Shown: positions 8,378-16,914, counted from the first letter of the stretch. The stretch is 64,000 bases of DNA from Armatimonadota bacterium (GCA_016789105.1 JAEURN010000011.1:1-64000), one strand, 5' to 3'. Program-made: numbers and translations. The notes: generated from the letters alone by a model not told the origin.

Positions 8378-9276
8378 GAGACGTTTCCTTTAAGAACACG
8401 ACCAAGCGAACGGCGTTCGCTCGCGCTGAACTCACGGCGAGCGCGGAGACGATCCGCCGGGTCCAGAATGGCGACACGCCCAAGGGGGACCCGGTTCCCG
8501 TCGCCAAAGTGGCAGCAATTCAGGCGACGAAGAAGACAACCGAGTGGATTCCTTACTGCCACAACATCCCGATTGAGCATGTGCGGGTTGACTTTGAGTT
8601 CCTAGAAGACCGGATCGCGGTCGAGGTCTTCGTTGTTTCCGTCGCCAAGACCGGGGTCGAAATGGAGGCCATGACTGGGGCTGCTGCCGCGGTGCTCACC
8701 CTCTACGACATGCTGAAAATGATCGACGACGACATGGAAATCGTCGGCGTTCGCCTGCTCTCAAAGACGGGCGGGAAGAGCGACTTGCCCAAACGAAACG
8801 GCTGGAGCGCGCAAGTCCTAGTGATGTCAGATCGAGCACATCGCGGCGAGTACGAAGACCGAAGCGGCCCGATTCTTGAAAGGGCGCTCGATGCTCACGG
8901 TGCAGGCTCAGTCTCCATCATGGTCTTGCCAGATGAATCGGATTCGTTGGCCAACGAGGTTCGCACCGCCTCTGAAAGTGGTGTCTCGATCCTCATCATC
9001 ACAGGGGGCACGGGAGTTGGCCCGCGTGATATCACCCCCGATACAGTCGAGCCGCTCCTCGAAAAAAGCCTCCCCGGTGTGGTCGCGGCATACCAATCTT
9101 ACAGCCACTCACGGCTACCAACCGCCATGCTGGCCCGGCCCTTAGCCGGGATCATCGGACAGACCGTTGTGCTGGTCGTTCCGGGCAGTCCGGGAGCTTG
9201 CGAGGATGCCATGGCTTGTCTTATGCCGAGCCTCTTGCATGTTCATTCGATGCTCGCTGGGGAGGGCCACCCATGA
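8374..9276 (+). CDS. moaC: MoaC-MoaB/Mog bifunctional fusion
   Basis: A 300-residue fusion. Residues 1 to about 140 are MoaC (cyclic pyranopterin monophosphate synthase), with WIPYCHNIPIEHV and KTGVEMEAMTGAAAAVLTLYDM. Residues about 143-300 are a MoaB/MogA domain (molybdopterin adenylyltransferase fold), with the phosphate-binding ITGGTGVGPRDITPD motif and LVVPGSPGACEDAM. MoaC-MoaB fusions are known in several bacterial groups. The ATG overlaps the moaA stop in an ATGA. Having both activities in one chain links early ring closure to late adenylation. Confidence 0.92.
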   Translation: MRDVSFKNTTKRTAFARAELTASAETIRRVQNGDTPKGDPVPVAKVAAIQATKKTTEWIPYCHNIPIEHVRVDFEFLEDRIAVEVFVVSVAKTGVEMEAMTGAAAAVLTLYDMLKMIDDDMEIVGVRLLSKTGGKSDLPKRNGWSAQVLVMSDRAHRGEYEDRSGPILERALDAHGAGSVSIMVLPDESDSLANEVRTASESGVSILIITGGTGVGPRDITPDTVEPLLEKSLPGVVAAYQSYSHSRLPTAMLARPLAGIIGQTVVLVVPGSPGACEDAMACLMPSLLHVHSMLAGEGHP

Positions 9277-10433
9277 TTTCGGTCGAGGAAGCGCTCTCCA
9301 TCATTCGCGAACATCGACAAAACCCACCCAAAGAGCGAGTAGAGTTGGGTCGCGCACTGGGGAGAGTTCTAGCTCAGGATATCGTGTCCCCGCTTGATTT
9401 CCCGCTGTTTGATAACTCTGCGATGGACGGATTCGCGGTCGGCAGTCCGGAGGGGCCCTGGGAGATCATAGGTGAGATTACAGCGGGGGCCTCAACTCCG
9501 GTGATACTTCAGCCTTGCGAAGCCGCACGCATCTTCACGGGGGCCCCAGTCCCGAGTCGGACCTACGGCATCATTCCGCAAGAGGATGCCACCGTGCTAG
9601 AAGGCTTGCTGGTGGGAACGGTTCGAAAAGGCGGACATATCCGGTGTCAGGCTGAAGAGGCTCCGGCGGGTTACCTCGTTGCACAACGGGGAGCGACCAT
9701 AACACCACCCCACCTAGCCGCGTTTGCGAGTTGCGGACTAGAAGTCATTGAGGTGCGCAGTCTGCCGAGGGTCACTGTCCTGAGTACCGGAAATGAAGTT
9801 GTGCCCCCAGGACAGGCGCTTCAATTCGGCCAGATCTTCAACTCTAATGCGACCGCCCTCTCTTCAGTTTTGGCCCTGAGAGGCATCCGCGCAGAATTCA
9901 GGCATGCCAAAGACTCTGGTGCAGAACTGTGCTACCAAATCCGGGAATCGATGAAGAGTAGTGATCTTTTGATTACGACCGGCGGGATTTCGGTCGGGGC
10001 TTACGATCTTGTTCATTCGGCGATAGAAGAGATGGATTTCCAAGTGAAGTTCCACGGCGTCGCCGTGAAGCCGGGCAAGCCCATCGCCTTCGGAGTGCGT
10101 GACGATGGGAAATCTTGGTTCGGGTTACCTGGCAATCCTTTATCGACATGGGTTGGTTACCTCGTGTTTGTCAGCACTTGGCTGGGTGACGAATCACCCG
10201 GTGAACCGAGGCCGGTTGCCTGCAACTTTGACCGCAAACCCGGCCGAGAGGAGTTTCTGCCTGCTAAACGACTGCCGAGCGGAGAAGTTACCATCCAAAA
10301 TATTGTGGGTTCACACGCGAACTTTGGTCTTCTGGAATGCGAAGGGCTTGTACGGGTTAGCCCTGAAGCGAGTGCATTAGCCCAGGGGGATCTTATTGAT
10401 TTCCTTCCTTTTCCGTGGAGCCGGAATTCATGA
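9273..10433 (+). CDS. moeA: Molybdopterin molybdenumtransferase MoeA
   Basis: MoeA inserts molybdate into adenylated molybdopterin. The 386-residue protein has PLFDNSAMDGFAV near residue 50, ARIFTGAPVP near 90, LSTGNEVVPPG in the linker to domain III, and TTGGISVGAYDLV plus LPGNPLS in the Mog-like domain. The frame is open further upstream, but ATG 9273 overlaps the previous stop as ATGA and gives the standard N-terminus MISVEEALSII. It is central in the cofactor operon. Confidence 0.92.
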   Translation: MISVEEALSIIREHRQNPPKERVELGRALGRVLAQDIVSPLDFPLFDNSAMDGFAVGSPEGPWEIIGEITAGASTPVILQPCEAARIFTGAPVPSRTYGIIPQEDATVLEGLLVGTVRKGGHIRCQAEEAPAGYLVAQRGATITPPHLAAFASCGLEVIEVRSLPRVTVLSTGNEVVPPGQALQFGQIFNSNATALSSVLALRGIRAEFRHAKDSGAELCYQIRESMKSSDLLITTGGISVGAYDLVHSAIEEMDFQVKFHGVAVKPGKPIAFGVRDDGKSWFGLPGNPLSTWVGYLVFVSTWLGDESPGEPRPVACNFDRKPGREEFLPAKRLPSGEVTIQNIVGSHANFGLLECEGLVRVSPEASALAQGDLIDFLPFPWSRNS

Positions 10434-10672
10434 AGACCGTCACGATCCGCTATTTCGCCGTCCTAAGAGAACGACGTGAGCTCGCGGTTGAACAGGTAGC
10501 GACGCGTTGCGAGACGGTTGGCGAGCTCGTGGAGTCGCTGATCGCCGAGCACCGACTCGGGCTCCCCCCAGCGCTGATTCGCGTCGCCATCGACAGTGAG
10601 TTCGTCGATCCGGCTAACCCATTGCGAGAAGGTTGCGAGCTTGTTTTAATTCCTCCGGTGGCAGGCGGATGA
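10430..10672 (+). CDS. moaD: Molybdopterin synthase small subunit MoaD
   Basis: An 80-residue ubiquitin-like sulphur carrier ending in PPVAGG. The terminal Gly-Gly is adenylated by the MoeB domain and thiocarboxylated to give sulphur for the dithiolene. The ATG at 10430 overlaps the moeA stop (ATGA), and the stop overlaps the start of the next gene. The length and the YFAVLRERR segment are typical. Confidence 0.92.
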   Translation: MKTVTIRYFAVLRERRELAVEQVATRCETVGELVESLIAEHRLGLPPALIRVAIDSEFVDPANPLREGCELVLIPPVAGG

Positions 10673-12075
10673 AGTTCTCACTAAGCGATACGCCAATAGC
10701 TCCTGAGCCGATGGCCCATGATTCAGCGGGCGGGTTTGTAGTTTTTGAGGGCAAGGTCCGAAATCACGCCGACGGTCAAGACGTGGTGGCGCTGGAATAC
10801 GAGGCTTTCCCCGAGATGGCCCTCTCCCAGGGTGAGGCGCTTGTTCGAGAGGCCATTGATCGCTTTGAACTTCTGGAGGCGAGGGTTATTCACAGGGTCG
10901 GCAAACTCGCCATCGGAGATACTGCAGTAGTGGTTCAAACGGCCTCTGCCCATCGGCGAGAGGCGTTTGAAGCCTGCGAGTGGATCATGGATCAGCTCAA
11001 ATGGCGGGTCCCCATATGGAAACGAGAAACATACGCTAGCGGGGTCGTCGAGTGGGTTGTCCCCGGTCAGGCCACGACTAGCCCCTTGGACGATGCAATG
11101 TTTGCCCGACAAATGCGGCTTCCCGAGGTCGGAGCTGAGGGTCAGACCGCACTCGCTGGAGCGAGGGTGCTGCTGGTCGGGGTTGGGGGTCTGGCGGCGG
11201 GATGTCTTCCTTCCCTGGTGGGATCAGGGATTGGGACGCTCGGCCTGGTGGACCCCGATCTGGTTGAACTTTCGAATATTCATCGCCAAACCCTGTTTGC
11301 CGCCTCCGATATCGGACGCATGAAGGTCGAGCGGGCCGCGGTATTCGCGCGTCGTCTCCGGCCCCAACTGTCGGTTCAGACGTTTCCCGTGCACCTCGCC
11401 GAAGCCAATGCCGAACAACTCGTCTCCAGTTACGACTGGATCGTGGACGGAACCGATTCCTTGAGCACCAAGCTCCTGCTCGACCGAGTTTGCCAGAGCC
11501 TCGGTCGCCCCCTGGTCACCGCCAGCGTCCACCAGTTTGAGGGCCAACTGATGTCGATTCGGCCCGGAGGACCGTGCCTAGCCGATCTGTTTCCGGAACC
11601 TCCTCCCGACCATTGCGTTGGAACCTGCGCCCAATCCGGAGTGCTTGGCGTTGTGCCCTCGCTGATGGGGGTTCTACAAGCAAACGAAGTCATCAAAGGC
11701 ATCCTTGGATTACCGGTCTTGGACGACAAGTTGCTCTTGTTTGATTTCCGCACCTTAGAAGCAACCACGATCCGTCGCACGTCCTCCGGTGAACGCAGTT
11801 CCGTGGGCATCATTTGGGATGTTGACGCGGCCTCGATCAATCTTGAAAACTTCGATCTGGTGGATATTCGGGTCCCAGGTGAAACTCCAGAGCTCACACG
11901 GCCCCATCATAGAGTGCTCATGGCGGAATGCTACGAGGTCGAATGGCAACGACCTACTTTGTTCGTTTGCGCCTCCGGAAGGCGTAGTTACCGCCTAGTC
12001 GCCGACCTCAGGGCACGGGGTGTTCGCGACGTCTTCTCGCTCCAAGGAGGAGTCGAGTATTTTGAACGTGATTGA
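10669..12075 (+). CDS. moaE: MoaE-MoeB/ThiF-rhodanese triple fusion
   Basis: A 468-residue protein with three domains. Residues 1-133 are MoaE, the large subunit of molybdopterin synthase, with VPIWKRE and catalytic-type Lys118. Residues 140 to about 370 are an E1-like MoeB domain with GVGGLA at 171-176 and the SNIHRQTLF region. Residues about 380-468 are a rhodanese with CASGRRS (Cys434). The chain could activate MoaD, load it with sulphur and use it. The zinc site of E. coli MoeB (two CxxC pairs) is incomplete: only Cys303 remains of the first pair and the second is missing. Four-base overlap with moaD. The full triple architecture is unusual to my knowledge. Confidence 0.88.
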   Translation: MKFSLSDTPIAPEPMAHDSAGGFVVFEGKVRNHADGQDVVALEYEAFPEMALSQGEALVREAIDRFELLEARVIHRVGKLAIGDTAVVVQTASAHRREAFEACEWIMDQLKWRVPIWKRETYASGVVEWVVPGQATTSPLDDAMFARQMRLPEVGAEGQTALAGARVLLVGVGGLAAGCLPSLVGSGIGTLGLVDPDLVELSNIHRQTLFAASDIGRMKVERAAVFARRLRPQLSVQTFPVHLAEANAEQLVSSYDWIVDGTDSLSTKLLLDRVCQSLGRPLVTASVHQFEGQLMSIRPGGPCLADLFPEPPPDHCVGTCAQSGVLGVVPSLMGVLQANEVIKGILGLPVLDDKLLLFDFRTLEATTIRRTSSGERSSVGIIWDVDAASINLENFDLVDIRVPGETPELTRPHHRVLMAECYEVEWQRPTLFVCASGRRSYRLVADLRARGVRDVFSLQGGVEYFERD

Positions 12076-12808
12076 GCCTTGGCTCTTTATAGGGGTCTTC
12101 GCCGTGGCCCTTGGCTACAGTATGGTCGGCCATGGCGGAGCCTCTGGATACTTGGCTCTGCTTGCATTCACCGCGATTCCAAGCGCGGTTGGGGCCACTA
12201 CAGCGCTCGTTCTCAATGTCGTTGTCGCGGGCATCACCCTGGTGGTTTTTGGTCGAGCGAAGCATTTTGATTGGAATCTCGCGTGGCCGCTCTTGCTGGG
12301 TTCGGTTCCCTTTGCCTTCTTGGGGGGTCGCCTCAAGTTTGAGAATCGAACCCAAGATCTCGTTCTTGCCGTGGTGCTTCTTTACGCCGCCGGAGTGCTG
12401 ATCTTCAGCGTCCCCGCGAAAGACGGCGAGAGCCAACTACCTGTTCGCCCTATCCTCATGGGGTCCGGGGCTGGCATTGGTTTCTTGAGCGGGCTTGTCG
12501 GGGTCGGCGGAGGGATTTTTTTGTCTCCGCTGATGATCCTGAATCGGTGGGCGCAGCCGCACAAAGTGGCAGCCCTCTCGACGGGGTTCATTTTCGCGAA
12601 CTCGTTGGCCGGTCTCTCGGCTCGACCCTTTGATCTCCTTCGAGAAAGCCTGAGCCTCTGGCCGCTGATCACCGTTGGCATTCTTGGAGCAATCGGTGGC
12701 AGCTTCCTCGGAGCCCATCGAGTATCAAGTCTTGCCCTTCGGCGAGCGCTGGGATTGGTTTTGCTACTTGCCGTGGGCAAGCTGCTCCAGAAGGGATTGG
12801 GGCTATGA
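12062..12808 (+). CDS. TauE/SafE (TSUP) family membrane permease
   Basis: A 248-residue protein with about eight membrane helices and the two TSUP repeats (GYSMVGHGGASGYLALL and GFLSGLVGVGGGIFLSPLMIL). TSUP members carry sulphur-containing or organic anions. The AAGGAGG at 12044-12050, 11 bases ahead, favours the TTG at 12062 over the GTG at 12068. It overlaps the end of the moaE fusion and is thus the last gene of the cofactor operon. In this setting it might export sulphite or handle another oxyanion, but no substrate can be read from the sequence. Its last codons overlap palindrome 5. Confidence 0.8.
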   Translation: MNVIEPWLFIGVFAVALGYSMVGHGGASGYLALLAFTAIPSAVGATTALVLNVVVAGITLVVFGRAKHFDWNLAWPLLLGSVPFAFLGGRLKFENRTQDLVLAVVLLYAAGVLIFSVPAKDGESQLPVRPILMGSGAGIGFLSGLVGVGGGIFLSPLMILNRWAQPHKVAALSTGFIFANSLAGLSARPFDLLRESLSLWPLITVGILGAIGGSFLGAHRVSSLALRRALGLVLLLAVGKLLQKGLGL

Positions 12809-12820
12809 CGCTTGTCATAG
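12803..12820. promoter_or_regulatory. Island palindrome 5, CTATGA-N6-TCATAG
   Basis: A perfect 6+6 inverted repeat with spacer CGCTTG, centre 12811.5. It is 41.5 bases from the ATG of the molybdoenzyme at 12853, with TAAACT at 12841-12846 as the -10. The message would begin with the start codon. Confidence 0.82.
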
Positions 12821-12852
12821 CGGCAACACCCCAGCGAGACTAAACTTCAGAT

Positions 12853-15036
12853 ATGGCTAAGCCCCCTGTCTCAATCGAGAAGCTGATCGAAGAATTCGGT
12901 CCGCACCCCGCCTACACGCCTCCCGGCGGTTGGGTGGGCAGGGATGATCCCGACAAGCTGGTGAAGACGCACTGTTGCTTCTGCGGTATGCAATGCGGGA
13001 TCCAGTTAAAGGTCAAAAAAGACCAAGTCATCGGATTCGAACCTTGGGAAGAATTTCCGTTTAACAAGGGCAAACTCTGCCCTAAGGGCGTCAAGCGATA
13101 CCTACAAGGAGGCCACCCTGATCGACTGCTCAACCCGATGAAAAACGTGCCGGGCCAAGGATTCATCTCGATCTCTTGGGAGGAAGCGTTCAGCACCACC
13201 ATCAAGGCTATCCAGGACGTTCAGGCTAAATACGGCAATGACTCCGTAGCCTTTCTCTCCGGCGTTTCTCTCACCAATGAAAAGAGTTATCTGATTGGAA
13301 AATTCGCACGACTCGGATTGCAGACCGCCAACCTCGACTACAACGGGCGTTTGTGCATGGTCAGCGCCGGAGCCGGAAACAAGAAGGCGTTCGGGCTTGA
13401 CCGTGCCTCAAACAGTTGGGAAGACATCGTTCACGCCGAAGTGATTCTCCTTGCCGGAACGAACGTCGCCGAGTGTTCCCCCATCACGACCGACTACATT
13501 TGGCGAGCCCGGGATCGCGGCGCGAAACTGATCGTGATCGATCCCCGCGTGACGCCCATCGCCCGCACCTGCGATCTACACCTCCCGGTGCTCCCGGGGA
13601 CGGATTCGGCGCTGCTGTTGGGCATCCTGCGGGTTCTCATTGAAGAAGGCCTGACGAACGAAGCGTTCATCGCCGAACACACTTCGGGCTGGGAAGAAAC
13701 CAAGGCGGCGGCCCTTGCGCTCCCACTAGAGGAGTCCAGCCGCATTAGCGGAATTAAGGTCGAAGACATTGTTCGAGCCGGAAAAATGTGGGGCGAAGCG
13801 AAGACCAGCTTCCTGATGCACGCCCGAGGGATCGAGCACAGTTCCAAAGGCGTGGACAATGTGGTTAGCTGCATCAACCTCGTTCTTGCCACCGGACGGA
13901 TCGGGCGCAAAGGCTGCGGATACGCAACTATCACAGGCCAAGGCAATGGTCAAGGAGGGCGCGAACACGGCCACAAATGCGACCAACTCCCCGGCAACCG
14001 GGATATCTCGAACCCTGCCCACCGTGAGTACATCTGCTCGGTATGGGGCTGCACCGATGAAGAACTCCCCGGCAAGGGTTACACCGCGCCCGAGATCATG
14101 GAAATGATCCATGCCGGAGAGATCAAAGCCCTCATCTCCATTTGCTTTAATCCGCTGGTCTCCTTGCCTGATTCCAACTTTACGCGCGAAGCCCTCAACA
14201 AACTGGATCACTACACGGCTATAGACTTCTTTTTGAACGAGACTGCTCACCACGCCGACATCGTAATGGCGGGATCGCTTCATGAAGAGGAGGATGGAAC
14301 CAGCACCAGCGCCGAAGGCCGGGTGATTCGGATCAAGAAGGCGGTGAACCCCCCCGGAAATGCGAAAGCCGACACCGACATCATTCTGGAACTCGCGCTG
14401 CGACTCGGACGAAGCAAGTTCTTCGACCACTTCAAGACGTCGGAGGACATCTTCAATGAGCTGCGAGTGGCCAGTAAGGGTGGCACGGCCGATTACTTCG
14501 GCATCACCTATGAACGCATCGAGAACGAGCTGGGCGTCTTTTGGCCCTGCCCCGAAATTGGCCACCCAGGCACCCCTCGCCTGTGGGAGGACCTGAAGTT
14601 CAAGACCTCCGACGGCAAAGCGCACTTCAACGCCGTCACTTATCGGCCGCCGCTGGAAGAACCGGATGACGAGTATCCCGTGGTTCTGACGACCGGGCGC
14701 GTTGTGTCGCACTATCTGAGCGGAACCCAAACCCGACGGATCGGGGCGTTGGTCGATCTCTGTTCCGATCCCTACGTGGAGATTCACCCGACGTTGGCCG
14801 CAAAATACGGCATCGCCGACAAGGACTGGATGCGCGTAACTAGTCGGCGGGGCGAAGTCGTCCTTCAGGCTAAAGTGGTCACCACGATTCGCCCGGATAC
14901 CATCTTTATCCCGTACCACTGGCCGGGGCGTAAGGCGGCAAATAACCTCACCATCCGCTCCTACGATCCCGTCAGTGGCATCCCTGAATACAAACGGGCC
15001 TGTGTGAAGATCGAGAAGTCTGAGCCGCCGCAATGA
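12853..15036 (+). CDS. Nas/Nap-type molybdopterin oxidoreductase, probable nitrate reductase catalytic subunit
   Basis: A 727-residue bis-MGD enzyme. The N-terminal 4Fe-4S site is Cys41, 44, 48 and 76 (CxxCxxxC, then KLCPKG). NGRLCMVSA supplies Cys168 as the predicted Mo ligand, which places it with Nap/Nas enzymes rather than NarG (Asp) or DMSO reductase (Ser). The C-terminal dinucleotide-binding domain starts near 605 with VVLTTGRVVSHYLSGTQTR. There is no Tat signal, so it acts in the cytoplasm. No NAD-binding or flavin domain is attached, so electrons must come from partners, probably the Fe-S and Rieske proteins at 15722-16831. NarK transporters nearby argue for nitrate as substrate, but formate or another oxyanion cannot be excluded from sequence alone. 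Confidence 0.85.
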   Translation: MAKPPVSIEKLIEEFGPHPAYTPPGGWVGRDDPDKLVKTHCCFCGMQCGIQLKVKKDQVIGFEPWEEFPFNKGKLCPKGVKRYLQGGHPDRLLNPMKNVPGQGFISISWEEAFSTTIKAIQDVQAKYGNDSVAFLSGVSLTNEKSYLIGKFARLGLQTANLDYNGRLCMVSAGAGNKKAFGLDRASNSWEDIVHAEVILLAGTNVAECSPITTDYIWRARDRGAKLIVIDPRVTPIARTCDLHLPVLPGTDSALLLGILRVLIEEGLTNEAFIAEHTSGWEETKAAALALPLEESSRISGIKVEDIVRAGKMWGEAKTSFLMHARGIEHSSKGVDNVVSCINLVLATGRIGRKGCGYATITGQGNGQGGREHGHKCDQLPGNRDISNPAHREYICSVWGCTDEELPGKGYTAPEIMEMIHAGEIKALISICFNPLVSLPDSNFTREALNKLDHYTAIDFFLNETAHHADIVMAGSLHEEEDGTSTSAEGRVIRIKKAVNPPGNAKADTDIILELALRLGRSKFFDHFKTSEDIFNELRVASKGGTADYFGITYERIENELGVFWPCPEIGHPGTPRLWEDLKFKTSDGKAHFNAVTYRPPLEEPDDEYPVVLTTGRVVSHYLSGTQTRRIGALVDLCSDPYVEIHPTLAAKYGIADKDWMRVTSRRGEVVLQAKVVTTIRPDTIFIPYHWPGRKAANNLTIRSYDPVSGIPEYKRACVKIEKSEPPQ

Positions 15037-15485
15037 AACGGGCCTTTGCGCTGGAACCATTCTCTCGGGATCACAATGACGGCCTGCACCTCGCTCGGAC
15101 GCTTAAAGAGGAGCGTCCGGCCGCTCCCGCACTAGCTCGCGAGGCTTGGGAGGGGGAGCTTGCCGACCACTTTGCCGAAGAGGAGCGACTCCTCGGCCCG
15201 CTGGCCGGTGAAGACTCCGCACGGATGCACGAGGAACACCGCCTGATCGAACAGCTTATTGAGGAGCTACCGAGCTCTTGCCTGGCCTTGGGGAAAGCTC
15301 TCGAAGATCACATTCGCTGGGAAGAGCGGGTGTTGTTTCCAGCGATTGAATCCCGCATCACCCCCGATGAGGAGGCTAACTTGGCTCAGGAAGCTCTCAA
15401 AATGGAGCATCGCCGGTGGGAGACCTGCCCAAGCCGGGCCGAAATCGTGCAGCGACGGCTCGCTCGCCTTCAATCAAAGTACTGA
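15033..15485 (+). CDS. Hemerythrin-like (HHE) di-iron protein
   Basis: A 150-residue helical protein with spaced His/Glu motifs: SRDHNDG (His14), DHFAEEERLL, MHEEHRLIEQLIEEL and DHIRWEERVLFPAIE. This is the four-helix hemerythrin pattern that binds a di-iron centre. It starts inside the stop of the nitrate reductase gene (ATGA overlap), so the two are made together. Hemerythrins of this type bind O2 or NO or help repair Fe-S clusters. Next to a cytoplasmic nitrate reductase, a role in NO handling or cluster protection is a reasonable inference. Confidence 0.85.
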   Translation: MKRAFALEPFSRDHNDGLHLARTLKEERPAAPALAREAWEGELADHFAEEERLLGPLAGEDSARMHEEHRLIEQLIEELPSSCLALGKALEDHIRWEERVLFPAIESRITPDEEANLAQEALKMEHRRWETCPSRAEIVQRRLARLQSKY

Positions 15486-15488
15486 CGA

Positions 15489-15722
15489 TTACTGCATCTT
15501 CATCAGCCGATTTACTCCGGCGAACATCCAAATATTGATGCCGAGAAGCAAGAAGCTGAATGCCGAGGCTTGAATCACCATCACGGTCTTTCCGGCTAGG
15601 ATGTTTTCGAGCACCATCACAAACAGCCACAGCTGGATGAGAAACAAGATCAACGCAAACAGCAAAAACCCGACGAAGACGACTGCTTTTTGGCGACGGC
15701 GATGGAATTGCGGCGTGTTCAC
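15489..15722 (-). CDS. Small two-helix membrane protein of the nitrate reductase operon
   Basis: 77 residues with two clear membrane helices (about residues 13-37 and 45-68) and a basic N-terminus. The GTG start shares one base with the Rieske stop, so it is translationally coupled. No family recognised. Position as third gene after the Fe-S and Rieske genes suggests a membrane anchor or assembly subunit of the same complex. It converges on the hemerythrin gene with a 3-base gap. Confidence 0.7.
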   Translation of the reverse strand: MNTPQFHRRRQKAVVFVGFLLFALILFLIQLWLFVMVLENILAGKTVMVIQASAFSFLLLGINIWMFAGVNRLMKMQ

Positions 15723-16219
15723 TAGTGGTCACCTTTGATTGCACCAGTCGCCCAAATCTCGCTACCACGAACTTCGATCTTAACTTGGGGAAGGGGGTGC
15801 GGCGGCGGACCTTGAACCACGCTACCGTCTTCCAAGGAAAAAGCACCGTTGTGGCATGGGCAGTAAAGGAGCTCACGCTCGTTCTTGACTTCGTACTCCA
15901 CGGGGCAAGAAAGGTGAGTGCACCGCCGTTTGAAGGCGACGAATTCGCCGTCCTGCTTCCTGACGAGAATGCACAGATCACCTGGTCGTGGGTAGCTGAA
16001 AGCCAGGGCGGAACCGGGCTTCAAATCTTCAGTCGAGCATATCTTTGCGGCCTCAAACTTGATTTCCTCCCTCGGAATTTGGGCGTAAGCCGCCAGTGCC
16101 GCCGTGCCAACCGCTACACCACCACTGGCTAACGTGAGAAACTTGAAGAACTCACGGCGGGTCACAAAGTGGTCGTCTTCCCACTCAATCGGAAAATCTT
16201 CTTTCAGCTTGTCGTTCAT
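15722..16219 (-). CDS. Rieske 2Fe-2S protein with Tat-type anchor
   Basis: A 165-residue protein. Residues about 20-46 hold a twin-arginine motif (TRREFFKF) followed by a hydrophobic stretch, as in Rieske proteins held by an uncleaved Tat signal anchor. The cluster motifs are CTHLSC and CPCHNGAF, so all four ligands (two Cys, two His) and the disulphide cysteines are present. It is in an operon with the four-cluster Fe-S protein 6 bases upstream. It could draw electrons from quinol together with the cytochrome b at 890-1930, as in archaeal nitrate reductases that contain Rieske subunits. Alternatively it belongs to a separate quinol oxidase. Confidence 0.88.
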   Translation of the reverse strand: MNDKLKEDFPIEWEDDHFVTRREFFKFLTLASGGVAVGTAALAAYAQIPREEIKFEAAKICSTEDLKPGSALAFSYPRPGDLCILVRKQDGEFVAFKRRCTHLSCPVEYEVKNERELLYCPCHNGAFSLEDGSVVQGPPPHPLPQVKIEVRGSEIWATGAIKGDH

Positions 16220-16225
16220 GTTAGA

Positions 16226-16831
16226 TTATCGCTCCACTTGTCGCACGGCGGTCAAAAGGTCAGATCGACGAACGACCGCATCAGGTTTAACCGTGAGTTG
16301 TTTTGTTCCTCGGGGCATCATCAGGTGAACCTTGGTAGTAATCTTCTTATTGCCAAATATAAACTCGTTGATCGGGGTTCCTGAGCGTTCGGCGGCGAGT
16401 TCTTCGGGCGTCCCGTAGAACAAAGCACCGGATGGGCATACGGTAGCGCACATGGGTTTGAGTCCGATGGAAGTGCGGTCGTAGCACATGTCGCACTTCA
16501 TCATCTGGTCCACCTCAACGTCGTACTTGGGCACTCCGAATGGGCAAGCGAACAGGCAATTCGTGCACCCGATACAGCGCGGCTTGAGCGAGCTTTGAAC
16601 CACTCCATCGGGCGTCTTTTTGATGGCATCCGCTGGGCACACCATCGCGCAGGCGGGCTCGTCGCAATGCATGCAGATGATCGGCGTCGTCTGAACGGTA
16701 TCGGCGCGCTGTACTTGCTCCAAGTGGATCATCGAAACGCCCGGGTGGGTGTCGCACTCGGCGCACGCCTGAACGCAGGCGTTGCAACCGATGCACCGGC
16801 TTGGGTCTATGTAGAACTGCCGCTCACTCAC
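16226..16831 (-). CDS. Four-cluster 4Fe-4S ferredoxin subunit (NrfC/PsrB/DmsB-like)
   Basis: A 201-residue electron-transfer subunit with four cysteine groups: [35 protein letters not shown] and CDMCYDR...CATVC. This is the usual ferredoxin partner of molybdopterin enzymes. GTG at 16831 (protein [13 protein letters not shown]) is preferred over GTG 16837. It fits a -10-like AACCAT at 16844-16839 and a transcript start at 16832, 41.5 bases from palindrome 6. No signal peptide, so it is cytoplasmic like the catalytic subunit at 12853. It is first in the operon with the Rieske and small membrane proteins. Confidence 0.9.
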   Translation of the reverse strand: MSERQFYIDPSRCIGCNACVQACAECDTHPGVSMIHLEQVQRADTVQTTPIICMHCDEPACAMVCPADAIKKTPDGVVQSSLKPRCIGCTNCLFACPFGVPKYDVEVDQMMKCDMCYDRTSIGLKPMCATVCPSGALFYGTPEELAAERSGTPINEFIFGNKKITTKVHLMMPRGTKQLTVKPDAVVRRSDLLTAVRQVER

Positions 16832-16864
16832 AACCACTATGGTTGCACGCAGAGCAACCGCCCA

Positions 16865-16882
16865 CCATGATATCCATCATAA
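16865..16882. promoter_or_regulatory. Island palindrome 6, CCATGA-N6-TCATAA
   Basis: Centre 16873.5, serving the leftward Fe-S/Rieske operon. A predicted transcript start at 16832 puts it at -41.5. The -10 candidate (AACCAT) is the weakest of the set. Confidence 0.7.
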
Positions 16883-16914
16883 AGCCGGGTGGCTCGCTCT
16901 TCCCATCACTCCAC

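Noticed and set aside
13726-15060. 444-codon frame antisense to the molybdoenzyme
   Set aside because: The sense strand encodes all Fe-S and Mo ligands of a known family; the antisense product has no family features.
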